Assembly: GCA_022826965.1 (NCBI GenBank) | Contig: JAJDTU010000005.1 | Span: 620,001 to 684,000 of the forward strand | Length of the DNA: 64,000 nt | Direction: 5' to 3' | Source: Dehalococcoidia bacterium | Lineage (GTDB): Bacteria; Chloroflexota; Dehalococcoidia; Bin125 | Part shown: in pieces, positions 43,631-51,977 of the stretch | How positions within the stretch are numbered: the first letter of the stretch is position 1 | Layout of the letters: every line of letters starts with the position of its first letter | Made by a program: the position numbers and the translations under genes | Notes under the pieces: generated by a model | Seen by the model: the letters and a program-made list of their open reading frames with translations, nothing else | What the model was told of the DNA's origin: nothing | The model's database searches: none

Positions 43631-44671
43631 CTACTCGGCGAGCGGCTCAATCTCACGGCGTTGGCCGCTGTTCCACGACTCCCACACGGCGTCGGTGAAG
43701 CGCATGTAGCGGACGCCGTCGGCGAAGTTGGTTAACTCAACCGGCGCTCCATCTCGAACCGAGTGCATGAAGTCCGCCTCGACCTGCCAGCCGTGCGCGG
43801 TGCCGGGATCGGGCCGGATCTCCTGAACGTCGTCACCGTGCTTGCCCCACTCACCGGTGTCGCCGAAGCGCCAGTGCAACCGACCTTCGGAGCCGTAGAT
43901 GTCGATGCTCGGCGGCTGCGGCGCACCCTCGGTCACGGCGCTAACCCGGTAGGTGCAGCGAGCCCCGTTGGCCATGTCGGCGAAGATGCCCAGGCTGTCG
44001 GGAATCACAATGTCGTAGCGCTCGCCGGTCTCTGCGTCGACTCGCGAAGGCACGAAGGTTCTCGCGTGCGCAGTCACGCGCGTCGTGTCGCCGAGCCAGC
44101 GCTGGATGGTCTCGTTGAAGATGCCGAGCTGCATCATGTTATGTCCGGAATAGTCGCTTCGGTGACGCCAGTGCAGCGGCCCAGACTCGTCCAGCCCCGA
44201 TCCGTTGAGCAACGTCAGATGCACCTCAAGAACGCTGCCCAGCGAGCCGTCTTCGCAGAGCCGCTTGATCGTCTTGCCCAGGCGGAAGTCGAACGGCGCC
44301 GGCACGAGTTGTGCGACGAGGTCGGGATGCTGCCGGCTGATCGCCAGCATCGCTTCGGCCTCGGTCGAATTCGAGGCCATCCGCGCCTCGCACAGCACGT
44401 GCTTGCCCGCTTCCAGCGCTGCGCGCGTGTACTCGAGATGCATGTACGGCCAGGTACCGATGCTGACGGCGTCGACATCCGGGTCGGCGAGCAGCTCGTC
44501 GACGGACTCCGAGACGTTGGGAATGTCCCACTCCGAGGCAACCCGCTCGCTCGATTCGCGTGAGCGATTGACCACATTGACCACCTCGACGTCGTCGATC
44601 TCGCGGAAGCCCGGGATGTGGCGCAGCTTCTGGTTGCCGCCCGCTCCGATCAGTCCGATGCCGAATGCCAT
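43631..44671 (-). CDS. Gfo/Idh/MocA family oxidoreductase
   Basis: A 346-residue NAD(P)-dependent sugar or cyclitol dehydrogenase-like protein. The Rossmann motif GLIGAGGNQK is at residues 6-15, followed by VVNVVNRSRE, and CEARMAS occupies the usual E-K-P cofactor loop with Ala-Arg instead of Lys-Pro. The C-terminal beta-sheet domain includes SEGRLHWRFGD. The catalytic Lys of the EKP motif appears to be replaced, so activity may differ from classic members. AAGGAG lies seven bases upstream of the ATG at 44671. It precedes the BtuF-like gene. Confidence 0.85.
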   Translation of the reverse strand: MAFGIGLIGAGGNQKLRHIPGFREIDDVEVVNVVNRSRESSERVASEWDIPNVSESVDELLADPDVDAVSIGTWPYMHLEYTRAALEAGKHVLCEARMASNSTEAEAMLAISRQHPDLVAQLVPAPFDFRLGKTIKRLCEDGSLGSVLEVHLTLLNGSGLDESGPLHWRHRSDYSGHNMMQLGIFNETIQRWLGDTTRVTAHARTFVPSRVDAETGERYDIVIPDSLGIFADMANGARCTYRVSAVTEGAPQPPSIDIYGSEGRLHWRFGDTGEWGKHGDDVQEIRPDPGTAHGWQVEADFMHSVRDGAPVELTNFADGVRYMRFTDAVWESWNSGQRREIEPLAE

Positions 44672-44795
44672 AGCCTGCTCCTTCGCCAACTACCCGCCGT
44701 CATCAGGGTCTGAAGATGTGAGGTCAGGGTAGTCCGACCCTGTCCTATGCTGCTTGAGAACGACCCGAACACACCCCAACCAAGGAGTACAGGAA

Positions 44796-45239
44796 ATGCC
44801 GACTGCCGACGAACTGCGAGCCGGAATTGATGGTGCCCGCGCCGCCCTGCGCGTTGCGATCCAGACCTCCGGCGACGCCTGGGAAACCCCCAAGGGCACG
44901 GCCGATGACGGTGAGGCCGGCTGGTCGCCGCGCCAGACCGCCGAGCACGTGATCCCGGCCGAGATGATGTTCGCCAGTGGCGTCTGCGCGGCCTGCGGCT
45001 ACGACGGCCCCGATAACCCCCTGACCAGTACCGAGTTCGCCACCGCCGACGACGCGCTGGCCGCCCTCGACGCCATCGCCGAGGCGACCAACAGCAAGAT
45101 CAAGTACGTGCAAGACGAAGAGCTGGGGAAGTCCCAGGGTGGCGAGGGCATGGCCGCGGTCCCGGTGGCCGGTCTGATGGCCATGAACACCTGGCACCTG
45201 GCCGACCACGCCGCACAGATCAGCCGCCCGGCCTTCTAG
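44796..45239 (+). CDS. DinB-superfamily (four-helix, metal-binding) protein
   Basis: A 147-residue helical protein. WSPRQTAEHVIPAE near residue 47 and MNTWHLADHAAQIS near the C-terminus supply three His at the positions used for metal binding in the DinB/YfiT fold. Members include thiol S-transferases and maleylpyruvate isomerases; others have no known activity. The ATG at 44796 follows CAAGGAGTACAGGAA, a good ribosome-binding site. The small membrane-protein gene follows 20 bases later. Confidence 0.75.
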   Translation: MPTADELRAGIDGARAALRVAIQTSGDAWETPKGTADDGEAGWSPRQTAEHVIPAEMMFASGVCAACGYDGPDNPLTSTEFATADDALAALDAIAEATNSKIKYVQDEELGKSQGGEGMAAVPVAGLMAMNTWHLADHAAQISRPAF

Positions 45240-45259
45240 TCGCGGGAGCGAGTCTCGCC

Positions 45260-45451
45260 ATGTTGCGCACCTTAACTCTGGCCGTTGCAGTCATCGCCGC
45301 CGTCCTGCTGGGCGGAGTGGCGATGGCCGCTGGCGAGGGCGGCGGCCTCCACGCCGGACAGATCGTGGCGATTGTGATCGGAATCACGATGGCCGCCATC
45401 CTGCTCGGACTCTCGGCCGCCTACATCCTCCCCAAGCCGCCCAAGTTCTAG
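45260..45451 (+). CDS. Small two-helix membrane protein
   Basis: A 63-residue protein with two hydrophobic helices (residues 4-24 and 34-55) separated by a Gly-rich turn, and a short KPPKF tail. No family recognised. The hydrophobic pattern and its position 20 bases after the DinB-like gene support a real co-transcribed gene. Confidence 0.55.
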   Translation: MLRTLTLAVAVIAAVLLGGVAMAAGEGGGLHAGQIVAIVIGITMAAILLGLSAAYILPKPPKF

Positions 45452-45469
45452 CCTGGCCCCAGGTTCCCC

Positions 45470-45517
45470 CCTCCCCCCGCACAGCGGGGGGAGGTGTCCC
45501 ATAGGGACGGAGGGGGG
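45470..45517. repeat. Double-hairpin dispersed repeat, copy 2, carrying a ribosome-binding site
   Basis: The first hairpin (45470-45494) has an 11-bp stem and loop ACA. The second (45496-45508) is GTCCC-ATA-GGGAC. The trailing GGAGGGGGG (45509-45517) is homologous to the same place in the copy at 383-430. That G-run lies six bases before the GTG of the methyltransferase gene and is its only visible ribosome-binding site. Confidence 0.72.
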
Positions 45518-45523
45518 TCCGAC

Positions 45524-46168
45524 GTGACGAAACCACTGGACGATCCCCCCTTCGAAGACGCTCACTTCAAGCGCGCCGACGATTCCGACGACGCCAACTT
45601 CTACGTCCAGCCTCGCCTCGTCACCCACATCGACGACGCCGCAATCGGCGCCCTGCGCGACCACTACTCCAGATTCCTGCCAATACAGGGCCGCCTGCTC
45701 GACCTGATGTCGTCGTGGGTCTCGCACTATCCCGACGACCTGGAGTCGCAGCGGGTCGCCGGTCTCGGCATGAACGCCGACGAGCTCGCCGAGAACCCGC
45801 AGCTCACCGAGTGGGTCGTCCACGACCTCAACACCGACCCGGTCCTGCCCTACGGAGACGATGAATTCGACGTCGTCACGATCGCGGTCTCGGTCCAGTA
45901 CCTGACCCGCCCGCTGCAGGTCTTCCGCGAGATCGGCCGGGTCCTCCGACCCGGCGGCGGCTGCATCGTCTCGTTCTCAAACCGCTGCTTCCCGACCAAA
46001 GCCGTCTGGCTCTGGCAAGGCATGGGAGACGAAGGCCACGTCCAGCTCGTCGGAGCCTACTTCCACTACTCGAATGCCTTCGACCCACCCCAATGGCACG
46101 ACATCTCCCCCGCCAAGGGCAAAAGCGACCCAGTCTACGTGGTCCAATCGCGAACGCCGACGGTGTAA
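45524..46168 (+). CDS. SAM-dependent methyltransferase-like protein
   Basis: A 214-residue protein with a methyltransferase-11-like layout. VVHDLNTDPVLPYGDDEFDVVTIAVSVQYL is the acidic-loop and post-IV region, and EIGRVLRPGGGCIVSFSNR is motif post-V. Motif I is weak: LLDLMSSWVSHYP lacks the usual GxGxG, as in some relatives that act on small acceptors. The GTG start is set by the G-rich ribosome-binding site inside the upstream repeat; an upstream in-frame GTG (45494) lies inside the hairpin and is less likely. Substrate unknown. Confidence 0.75.
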   Translation: MTKPLDDPPFEDAHFKRADDSDDANFYVQPRLVTHIDDAAIGALRDHYSRFLPIQGRLLDLMSSWVSHYPDDLESQRVAGLGMNADELAENPQLTEWVVHDLNTDPVLPYGDDEFDVVTIAVSVQYLTRPLQVFREIGRVLRPGGGCIVSFSNRCFPTKAVWLWQGMGDEGHVQLVGAYFHYSNAFDPPQWHDISPAKGKSDPVYVVQSRTPTV

Positions 46169-46240
46169 GCGGCCACCTGGTAGACGGCCAAATCGCTCTC
46201 AGCCAAACCGAGCGAACGCAAGCAGGAGCAGCTCGGGGTC

Positions 46241-47182
46241 CTACCGGAACTCGGGGATCACCGTCTCGGCGAACATCTGCGCCGGCTCGATCGTGTCTCG
46301 GCCAAAGAACTCGATCATGAACATGTCGCAGCCGAGCTCGACGTGCTTCTCGATCCGCTCTTTGATCATCGAGGGGGTTCCGGTCAGGGCCATGTCGCCG
46401 GCCGGGTTGCCCATGTGACCGCCGAAGATCTTCTGGGCTCGCTCGACCATCGGGCCGACCTTTTCGTCGTCGTCGACAATCGTGACCAGGCACTGCTGCG
46501 AGACGCGGATCTCGGAGGGATCGCGGCCCAGGCGCTCCGCGTGGCCGTGGAGGACGGAGACCTTGTGCTCGAGGTTGTCCTGGGCGCCGGCGGAGTTGTT
46601 CCAGATGTCGGCGTACTGCGCCGCGATGCGCATCGTCACCTGCTCGCCGCCGCCGCCGACGAGGATCGGCATGTCGCGCGGAGGCTTGGGTTGGGTGACG
46701 AGGTTCTCGGTGTGGAAGAACTCGCCCTCGAAGGAGAACTCATCCTGGTCGGCGTCGAACATGCCCTTGAAGATCTGCAGGCCCTCTTCGAGCTGGCGCA
46801 GTCGGTCGCGGGTCGAGACGAAGGGCATGCCGAAGTCGGAGAACTCGCGCGCCATCCAGCCGGAGCCGAAGCCGGGGATCACGCGTCCGCCGGCGATGTT
46901 GTCGACGGTGGCGATCATCTTGCCGGTGTGGGCCGGATTGCGCATGCCGACGGGGGTGACCAGCGTGCCTATCTCGGGCGTCTCGGTCACTGCGGCGATG
47001 CCGGCGGCGAGGGTCCAGGCCTCGAGCATGGGGATCGCGGGCGACTGCGGGCCGTAGAGGTGGTCGTTGACCCAGAGCGAGTCGAAGCCCATCTCCTCAA
47101 AGGCCGACGCCGCACGCTGCGTCTCCTGCCAGGTGCGCTTGATCTGCGGAACCATGACGCCGAAGTGGGGGCTGTTGGTCAC
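46241..47182 (-). CDS. LLM (luciferase-like) oxidoreductase
   Basis: A 313-residue luciferase-like TIM-barrel protein. The N-terminus reads HFGVMVPQIKRTWQE; further features are MGFDSLWVNDHLYGP, IGTLVTPVGMRNPAHTGKM, GFGSGWMAREF, and ILVGGGGEQVTMRIAAQYAD near residue 175. It belongs to the F420/FMN-dependent TIGR03560-like class by overall pattern, but substrate and cofactor are unassigned. Start is GTG. Its first 24 coding bases are repeated at 47884-47907, beyond the toxin-antitoxin genes. Confidence 0.85.
   Translation of the reverse strand: MTNSPHFGVMVPQIKRTWQETQRAASAFEEMGFDSLWVNDHLYGPQSPAIPMLEAWTLAAGIAAVTETPEIGTLVTPVGMRNPAHTGKMIATVDNIAGGRVIPGFGSGWMAREFSDFGMPFVSTRDRLRQLEEGLQIFKGMFDADQDEFSFEGEFFHTENLVTQPKPPRDMPILVGGGGEQVTMRIAAQYADIWNNSAGAQDNLEHKVSVLHGHAERLGRDPSEIRVSQQCLVTIVDDDEKVGPMVERAQKIFGGHMGNPAGDMALTGTPSMIKERIEKHVELGCDMFMIEFFGRDTIEPAQMFAETVIPEFR
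47158..47181. repeat. 24-base direct repeat, copy 1 (start of LLM gene)
   Basis: This segment of the LLM gene start matches 47884-47907 at 23 of 24 positions in the same orientation. The two copies flank the toxin-antitoxin-like gene pair. Confidence 0.6.
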
Positions 47183-47251
47183 GAGACGATCCTCTCTCCG
47201 CTGAGGCGGTTGATGGTGTTATCGAATGTCTGCTGAAGGGTAGCAGCGGAG

Positions 47252-47512
47252 TCAGTCGGCTTCGCGGAGGTCGTCGGAGGCAAGAGGCTTGGCTTCGCGG
47301 TCGGCGGCTTCCAGGGCTGCTCGCTTGATGAAGCGACCGAGCGGCTCTTCGCCTCGTGACTTGCGGGCATTCAGGCGTTCCATCTCTTCGCGGCTGAAAT
47401 TGATTTCCATGCCGAACAATCCAGGACCCTGTTGGGCAGGGTCATAAGGGATCTCTTTCGCCTCGGCAACTGGCGGATTCATAATGTGGACAGGCCGTTC
47501 AGTGTCGGTCAT
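47252..47512 (-). CDS. BrnA-like antitoxin (putative)
   Basis: An 86-residue protein. An unstructured, Pro-rich N-terminus is followed by FGMEINFSREEMERLNARK and a helix GRFIKRAALEAADRE, compatible with a short ribbon-helix-helix or related antitoxin fold. Its start overlaps the stop of the upstream BrnT-like gene by four bases (ATGA), the toxin-first order seen in brnTA. The assignment rests on this arrangement and on the neighbour; the fold is inferred. Confidence 0.5.
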   Translation of the reverse strand: MTDTERPVHIMNPPVAEAKEIPYDPAQQGPGLFGMEINFSREEMERLNARKSRGEEPLGRFIKRAALEAADREAKPLASDDLREAD

Positions 47513-47847
47513 CGCGTTCGCATCCTTCCTCCAGATCGATGGTATCGAGTTTGGTCGTCACGAGTTGCAGGCCAACCCGTCACGACTCGAGAACGTTTGT
47601 CATGGTCTGGCAGCGCGAGAATGAACGTCAGTAAACGTCCGCTAAAGTCCGGGCCAACCATTACCACGCGCTCCGGCTGAGTCCACAGTTGACCGAAGTC
47701 GTCGATTTCTTGCCGCTCTCTCTGCTCAAAGTACTTGGCCGGCCCTAACCACACCTCCTCCGCGTCGGAGAAATCCAGCCGATGCCGCCAGAGATGCTCC
47801 TGGTCCAAGTCTCTGGCCGTTACGCCGCCATCCGGGATCGCCGCCAT
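47509..47847 (-). CDS. BrnT-like toxin (putative)
   Basis: A 112-residue protein. HRLDFSDAEEVWLGPAKYF resembles the BrnT HG-x-F-x-x-A-x-x-VF segment, and the C-terminal SRVVTGWPATRDDQTRYH resembles the BrnT R-x-I-S-A-R-x-A-T-x-x-E-x-x-x-Y tail. The central LLTFILAL would be a core strand. BrnT is a RelE-fold ribonuclease. Key basic residues are only partly conserved, so this may be a divergent or inactive member. The ATG at 47847 is preferred, with GAGGGA upstream; a TTG lies eight codons earlier. Confidence 0.5.
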   Translation of the reverse strand: MAAIPDGGVTARDLDQEHLWRHRLDFSDAEEVWLGPAKYFEQRERQEIDDFGQLWTQPERVVMVGPDFSGRLLTFILALPDHDKRSRVVTGWPATRDDQTRYHRSGGRMRTR

Positions 47848-47883
47848 CGTGTTGCTTCCCTCAACTCGCAATCGACGAAGTCC

Positions 47884-47907
47884 CGCCGACGTGGGGGCTG
47901 TTGGTCA
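47884..47907. repeat. 24-base direct repeat, copy 2 (orphan LLM 5' end)
   Basis: On the minus strand this reads ATG-ACC-AAC-AGC-CCC-CAC, the first codons of an LLM gene, but similarity stops after eight codons. It is either a truncated LLM relic or a duplication flanking the toxin-antitoxin-like pair. Confidence 0.55.
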
Positions 47908-48092
47908 TTAGAGGTGTCCCCACGGAGATGCGATCGCGTGCGGGCACGGTATCAGTGGGTGCGGGCAGGACCGCTTCGGGGCGGGCGACTTGACAAATGG
48001 CGCGGGGGGGGCTGCGTATGCGTTACATCGCCGCTCTGGTCGAGTTCCGGCACATACGGGAACACAGGGCGATGAGGAATCGGAGCAGCTCG

Positions 48093-49979
48093 ATGAGCGA
48101 ACGAAACTACTGGCAGCGAATACGGCGCAACAGGATGTCGCGGCGGTCGCTCTTGCGAGCCTCGGCGCGGGCCGGGGTCGGCGCCGCCGGTCTGGCGCTG
48201 GTCGGTTGCGGCGGCGATGACGACGACGACGGCCAGGAGGCCGCCGCGCAGACTCAGCAGCAGGTCCAGCAACAGCAGCAGGCCGCCGAGCAGCAAGCGA
48301 TGCAACAGGAGCAGCAGCAGCAAACCCAGCAGGAACAACAGGAACAGGCCGCTGTCGCCCAGGCGCAACAGCAACAGCAGGCGCAGGCGGCATCGGACGC
48401 CCGACGCGGCGGCACCTGGCGGATCTCCGATGCGTTCGCACCGCAGTGGGGATTCGATCCCCTGGTCACGCCCTCCGGCGGCGACCACTACCAGTCGATC
48501 CCGATCTTCTACGACCGCCTGCTCAACTACGACGCGCAGGGCGCGGCGTTGCCGATGCTGGCTGAAGCCTGGGAAATTCCCGACGACGTCACCTACGTCT
48601 TCAGCCTGCGGCCTGGATTGACCTATCACGATGGGTCAGCCGTTGACGCCGCTTCGATTCAGACCAACATGGACCGGATCGTCAATATCGAGGAGGAGAG
48701 CGTCGAGGCGACGCCGAACCAGCGCGCGGTGACGCTCGGCCAGACGATGGCCAACTCCGAGGCGATCGACGAGGTGACCTGGCGCTATGTGGCCAATGAG
48801 GTCTTCGCGCCGACCTTGTCGCTGTTCTACGGGAAACCGCCGGGCATCGCGCCGATTGCGCCGAACTCGTTCGATACGGCGGTGACGCATCCAGTTGGGG
48901 CTGGTCCGTTCACCTTTGACAACTACATCGAAGGTCAGGAGTTGACCGCGTCCGGGTTCCCGGATTACTGGAACGCCGAGAACATCGACCTGGAGAACTA
49001 CAGCTTCGAGATCTTGCCGGATTCGAACACGCAGTGGCTGGCGTTCCTGGGCGGCGACCACGATGTGGTCCGTGTTCCGGGCTCCCTGGCTGCCGACGCC
49101 GACCAAATGTCGGACATCGAAGATGACGGTTTCGTGGTACTGGGCGACGTTTCGAGCGTGTTTGTTCAGACCTGGTTCAATATCAACCCGAGCGGACCAC
49201 CGGAATTGACGATCTGGCGCGATCCGCGGATGCGCCATGCGAGCAACCTGGCCACCGACCGCCACGCGATTAACGATGCTGCCTTCAACGGAACCGGCGC
49301 TGCGTCACGAGCACCGATCGGCGTGACCACGCCGCTGCTGCCCAAGGATGTCGACTGGTACGACGACTCGCCCAACCCGGCCGAAGCCGTCAAACTGATC
49401 GACGCCGCCGGCTACACCGGTCAGGTGACCGGCGACATGATGACCTACAGCATCGATCCGCTCTATCTGGGTACGCGGCCGATGCATGCCCAGCTTGCCG
49501 AGGTGGGGATGGACTTCAACCTGGTCGAGGGCACGATCGCGGGCATCGTCGATCGTCTCTTCGCGGCGGAGGACTATTCGATCGCTGTGCTCAGTTGGGA
49601 GTCGCCCTTCGATCCCGATCAGATCCTGCGGCCCAGCATGAATGGTCTGCGGGAGTGGTACTACAGCGGCGGCCGCGAGCAGTACGACGAGTTGCTGGCG
49701 GCAGGCAGCGAGTACGAGGTTGGACTGGAAGAGGCTTCACGGCTGCAAGACCTGACGGCGCGCACGACCGACTTTGAGGAACGTGTGAAACGTTACGCCG
49801 ATTTCTTTGAGGTCTATGTCGAAGGCGCATACACCGTGCCGATCATCCATTACCCGCTCAACTACGGTTTCTCGCCGGGCGTGCGACATACCGGAGACAT
49901 CAACAGTCTGTTCCGAGGCTGCGACGGAATTGGAGGGACGGCCGACATGCTGGCGGGCGTCTACAAGGCGGATACGTAG
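48093..49979 (+). CDS. Peptide/nickel-type ABC transporter substrate-binding lipoprotein
   Basis: A 628-residue SBP_bac_5 family protein. It has a twin-arginine-type lipoprotein signal: RRSLLRAS, then the lipobox LVGCGG (Cys near 39). A run of Asp and a ~75-residue Gln/Ala/Glu-rich linker follow, before the binding domain (about 105-620) with LAEAWEIPDDVTYVFSLRPG and TVPIIHYPL. The linker probably spaces the domain from the membrane. The ATG at 48093 has GGAG eight bases upstream and gives a clean Tat signal; earlier in-frame starts are unlikely. Permease genes follow, but no ATPase gene. Confidence 0.88.
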   Translation: MSERNYWQRIRRNRMSRRSLLRASARAGVGAAGLALVGCGGDDDDDGQEAAAQTQQQVQQQQQAAEQQAMQQEQQQQTQQEQQEQAAVAQAQQQQQAQAASDARRGGTWRISDAFAPQWGFDPLVTPSGGDHYQSIPIFYDRLLNYDAQGAALPMLAEAWEIPDDVTYVFSLRPGLTYHDGSAVDAASIQTNMDRIVNIEEESVEATPNQRAVTLGQTMANSEAIDEVTWRYVANEVFAPTLSLFYGKPPGIAPIAPNSFDTAVTHPVGAGPFTFDNYIEGQELTASGFPDYWNAENIDLENYSFEILPDSNTQWLAFLGGDHDVVRVPGSLAADADQMSDIEDDGFVVLGDVSSVFVQTWFNINPSGPPELTIWRDPRMRHASNLATDRHAINDAAFNGTGAASRAPIGVTTPLLPKDVDWYDDSPNPAEAVKLIDAAGYTGQVTGDMMTYSIDPLYLGTRPMHAQLAEVGMDFNLVEGTIAGIVDRLFAAEDYSIAVLSWESPFDPDQILRPSMNGLREWYYSGGREQYDELLAAGSEYEVGLEEASRLQDLTARTTDFEERVKRYADFFEVYVEGAYTVPIIHYPLNYGFSPGVRHTGDINSLFRGCDGIGGTADMLAGVYKADT

Positions 49980-50094
49980 CGGACGTCGCAGACGTCGCGT
50001 GACGATTCTCCGGCCCGGGGACCGACGCGCTGCGAACTGCCGACGGCCTGAACCACGGACACCTTGCCCGACGAGTAGGCCCGGAGTCTGACCG

Positions 50095-51051
50095 ATGATC
50101 AGCTACATCGGGGCGCGATTTCTTTCGTCGTTGTTGGTTCTGTTCATTGTCAGCGTGGTCGCCTTTGTCTTGATGAACGTAGTCGAAGGCGACCCGGCCC
50201 GGGCGATGCTGGAGCTGAACGCCACCGAGGAGAAGATCGCGGCCGTGCGGGCCAGCCTCGGTCTGGACAAGCCGCTGCATGAGCGCTACGCCCACTGGAT
50301 CTACAACGCGTTTCAGGGCGACCTGGGTTTGGCGCTTACGTCCAGAATTCCGATCACCGAGCTGTTCCGGGAAAAGCTCGTGCCGACGATGCAGTTGGGC
50401 ATTCTCGCCCTGATTGTCGTGCTCAGTCTCTCGATTCCTGTCGGCGTACTGGCCGCGCTGCGGCCAGGGTCCAAGACCGAGGTTGCGGCCAGCACGACGA
50501 TGATCGTCGGCGCCTCGATTCCCGAGTATCTCAGCGGCATTGCGCTGGTCTACATCGTCGGCTTCGAGCTCGAATGGTTGCCGCGCTCCGGCTACGTGCC
50601 GTTAGGCGACGATGTGATCGAGAGCCTGAAGCACATGGTTCTGCCCGTGATCGCGCTGTCGTTGATCTCGACCACGTTGGTCACGCGCCAGACTCGCTCG
50701 GCGATGATCAACGTGCTGCAGGACGACTACATCCGTACGGCGCGGGCCAAGGGCCTGCGCGACCGGGCCGTAATCATCCGCCACGGACTTCGCAACGCGA
50801 TGATCCCGGTGATCACCGTGTTTGGCTTCCAGGTCGGCGTCGTCTTCGGCGGCGCGGTGATCACTGAGCAGGTCTTCGCCATCCCCGGCATGGGCCGACT
50901 ATTCGTGCAGTCGGTCGTGCAGGTCCAGGACTATTCCGTGGTTCAGAACTTGGTGATGTTCTTTGCGATCATCACGGTCGCGGTCAATCTGTTGGTGGAT
51001 CTGACGTACCCCTTGATTGATCCGCGGATCCGGCAAGGGATCAGCGCATGA
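50095..51051 (+). CDS. ABC transporter permease (DppB-like)
   Basis: A 318-residue membrane protein of the oligopeptide/dipeptide permease B class. It begins with the typical MISYIGARFLSSLLVLFIVS helix and has a further five helices. The cytoplasmic EAA-like coupling loop is DDYIRTARAKGLRDRAVIIRH near residue 210. It forms the channel with the second permease, whose start codon overlaps its stop by four bases. The cognate ATP-binding proteins are not in the neighbourhood. Confidence 0.92.
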   Translation: MISYIGARFLSSLLVLFIVSVVAFVLMNVVEGDPARAMLELNATEEKIAAVRASLGLDKPLHERYAHWIYNAFQGDLGLALTSRIPITELFREKLVPTMQLGILALIVVLSLSIPVGVLAALRPGSKTEVAASTTMIVGASIPEYLSGIALVYIVGFELEWLPRSGYVPLGDDVIESLKHMVLPVIALSLISTTLVTRQTRSAMINVLQDDYIRTARAKGLRDRAVIIRHGLRNAMIPVITVFGFQVGVVFGGAVITEQVFAIPGMGRLFVQSVVQVQDYSVVQNLVMFFAIITVAVNLLVDLTYPLIDPRIRQGISA

Positions 51052-51977
51052 GCGTCACCTCCGAGCCGACAACCGAGACGTTGCGGATTGGGGCGCCGGA
51101 ATCCTGGCGCGACAATCCGCGGGTCGAACTCGCGCTGCGCGTGCTGCGCATCTACGTGCGCAACCGACCTGCGGTGTTCGGCGCGTTCATCCTGTTCGGC
51201 CTGGGCATCGTGGCGGCGTTCGCCCCGTTTGTGGCGCCTTATCCCCCGCTGGAGGCCGTCCTGTGCAGCGAATGCGTCTTCCAGGCGCCAACTCTCGATC
51301 ATGTCGCCGGCACCGACTTGCTCGGACGCGACGTGCTCAGCCGCACAATTTTCGGCGCCCGGATCGCCTGGCAGGTGGTGGTGGTTGCGATCGGGGTGGC
51401 GATCTGCATTGGCGTGCCAACCGGCCTGGTCGCGGGCTACGTCGGCGGCAAGCTGGACGAACTGCTGATCATGCGCATCGTCGACGCGCTGATGGCGATG
51501 CCGGCGCTGATCCTGATCCTGGCGATGACCGCCGCGGTCGGCCCCAACATCATCAACACGATGCTGATTATCGGCATCGTCTGGTCGGCCGGCTACGCGC
51601 GGCTGACGCGAGGGGTCGTGCTATCGATCATGCAGGAACCGTACGTCGACGCCGCAAGGTGTATGGGCGCGGGACCAAGGCGGATTATCATCCGACACCT
51701 GATGCCCAACGTGGTCGCGCCGGTGGTGGTGCTGGCCTCGCTGTCGGCGGCGGCGATCATCCTCGTTGAGGCCGGCCTCAGTTTCATCGGCGCGGGCGTC
51801 CAGCAACCGCCGCCGGCCTGGGGCGGCATGGTCTTCGAGGGCTACAGCAACCTGTTCCGCTCGGCCTGGCCGATCGCCGCGCCGGGGATTGCCGTCGTGC
51901 TGATGGTGGTCAGCTTCAACTTCGTCGGCGACGGCCTGCGCGACGCCATGGATCCGCGCCTGCGCAACATCCGCTAG
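51048..51977 (+). CDS. ABC transporter permease (DppC-like)
   Basis: A 309-residue permease C-type subunit. A cytoplasmic N-terminus of about 40 residues and one helix (FGAFILFGLGIVAAFAPFVA) precede the GTDLLGRDVLSR motif characteristic of DppC. The coupling loop is EPYVDAARCMGAGPRRIIIRH. The C-terminal GDGLRDAMDPRLRN is also typical. It overlaps the DppB-like gene (ATGA). It is followed by an SDR relic on the opposite strand and a terminator rather than by dppD/dppF-type ATPases. Confidence 0.92.
   Translation: MSVTSEPTTETLRIGAPESWRDNPRVELALRVLRIYVRNRPAVFGAFILFGLGIVAAFAPFVAPYPPLEAVLCSECVFQAPTLDHVAGTDLLGRDVLSRTIFGARIAWQVVVVAIGVAICIGVPTGLVAGYVGGKLDELLIMRIVDALMAMPALILILAMTAAVGPNIINTMLIIGIVWSAGYARLTRGVVLSIMQEPYVDAARCMGAGPRRIIIRHLMPNVVAPVVVLASLSAAAIILVEAGLSFIGAGVQQPPPAWGGMVFEGYSNLFRSAWPIAAPGIAVVLMVVSFNFVGDGLRDAMDPRLRNIR

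Noticed and set aside
48240-48400. Gln-rich tract in the binding lipoprotein as a frameshift artefact
   Set aside because: The frame is continuous from a clean Tat lipoprotein signal into a normal binding domain, so the tract is a genuine linker.
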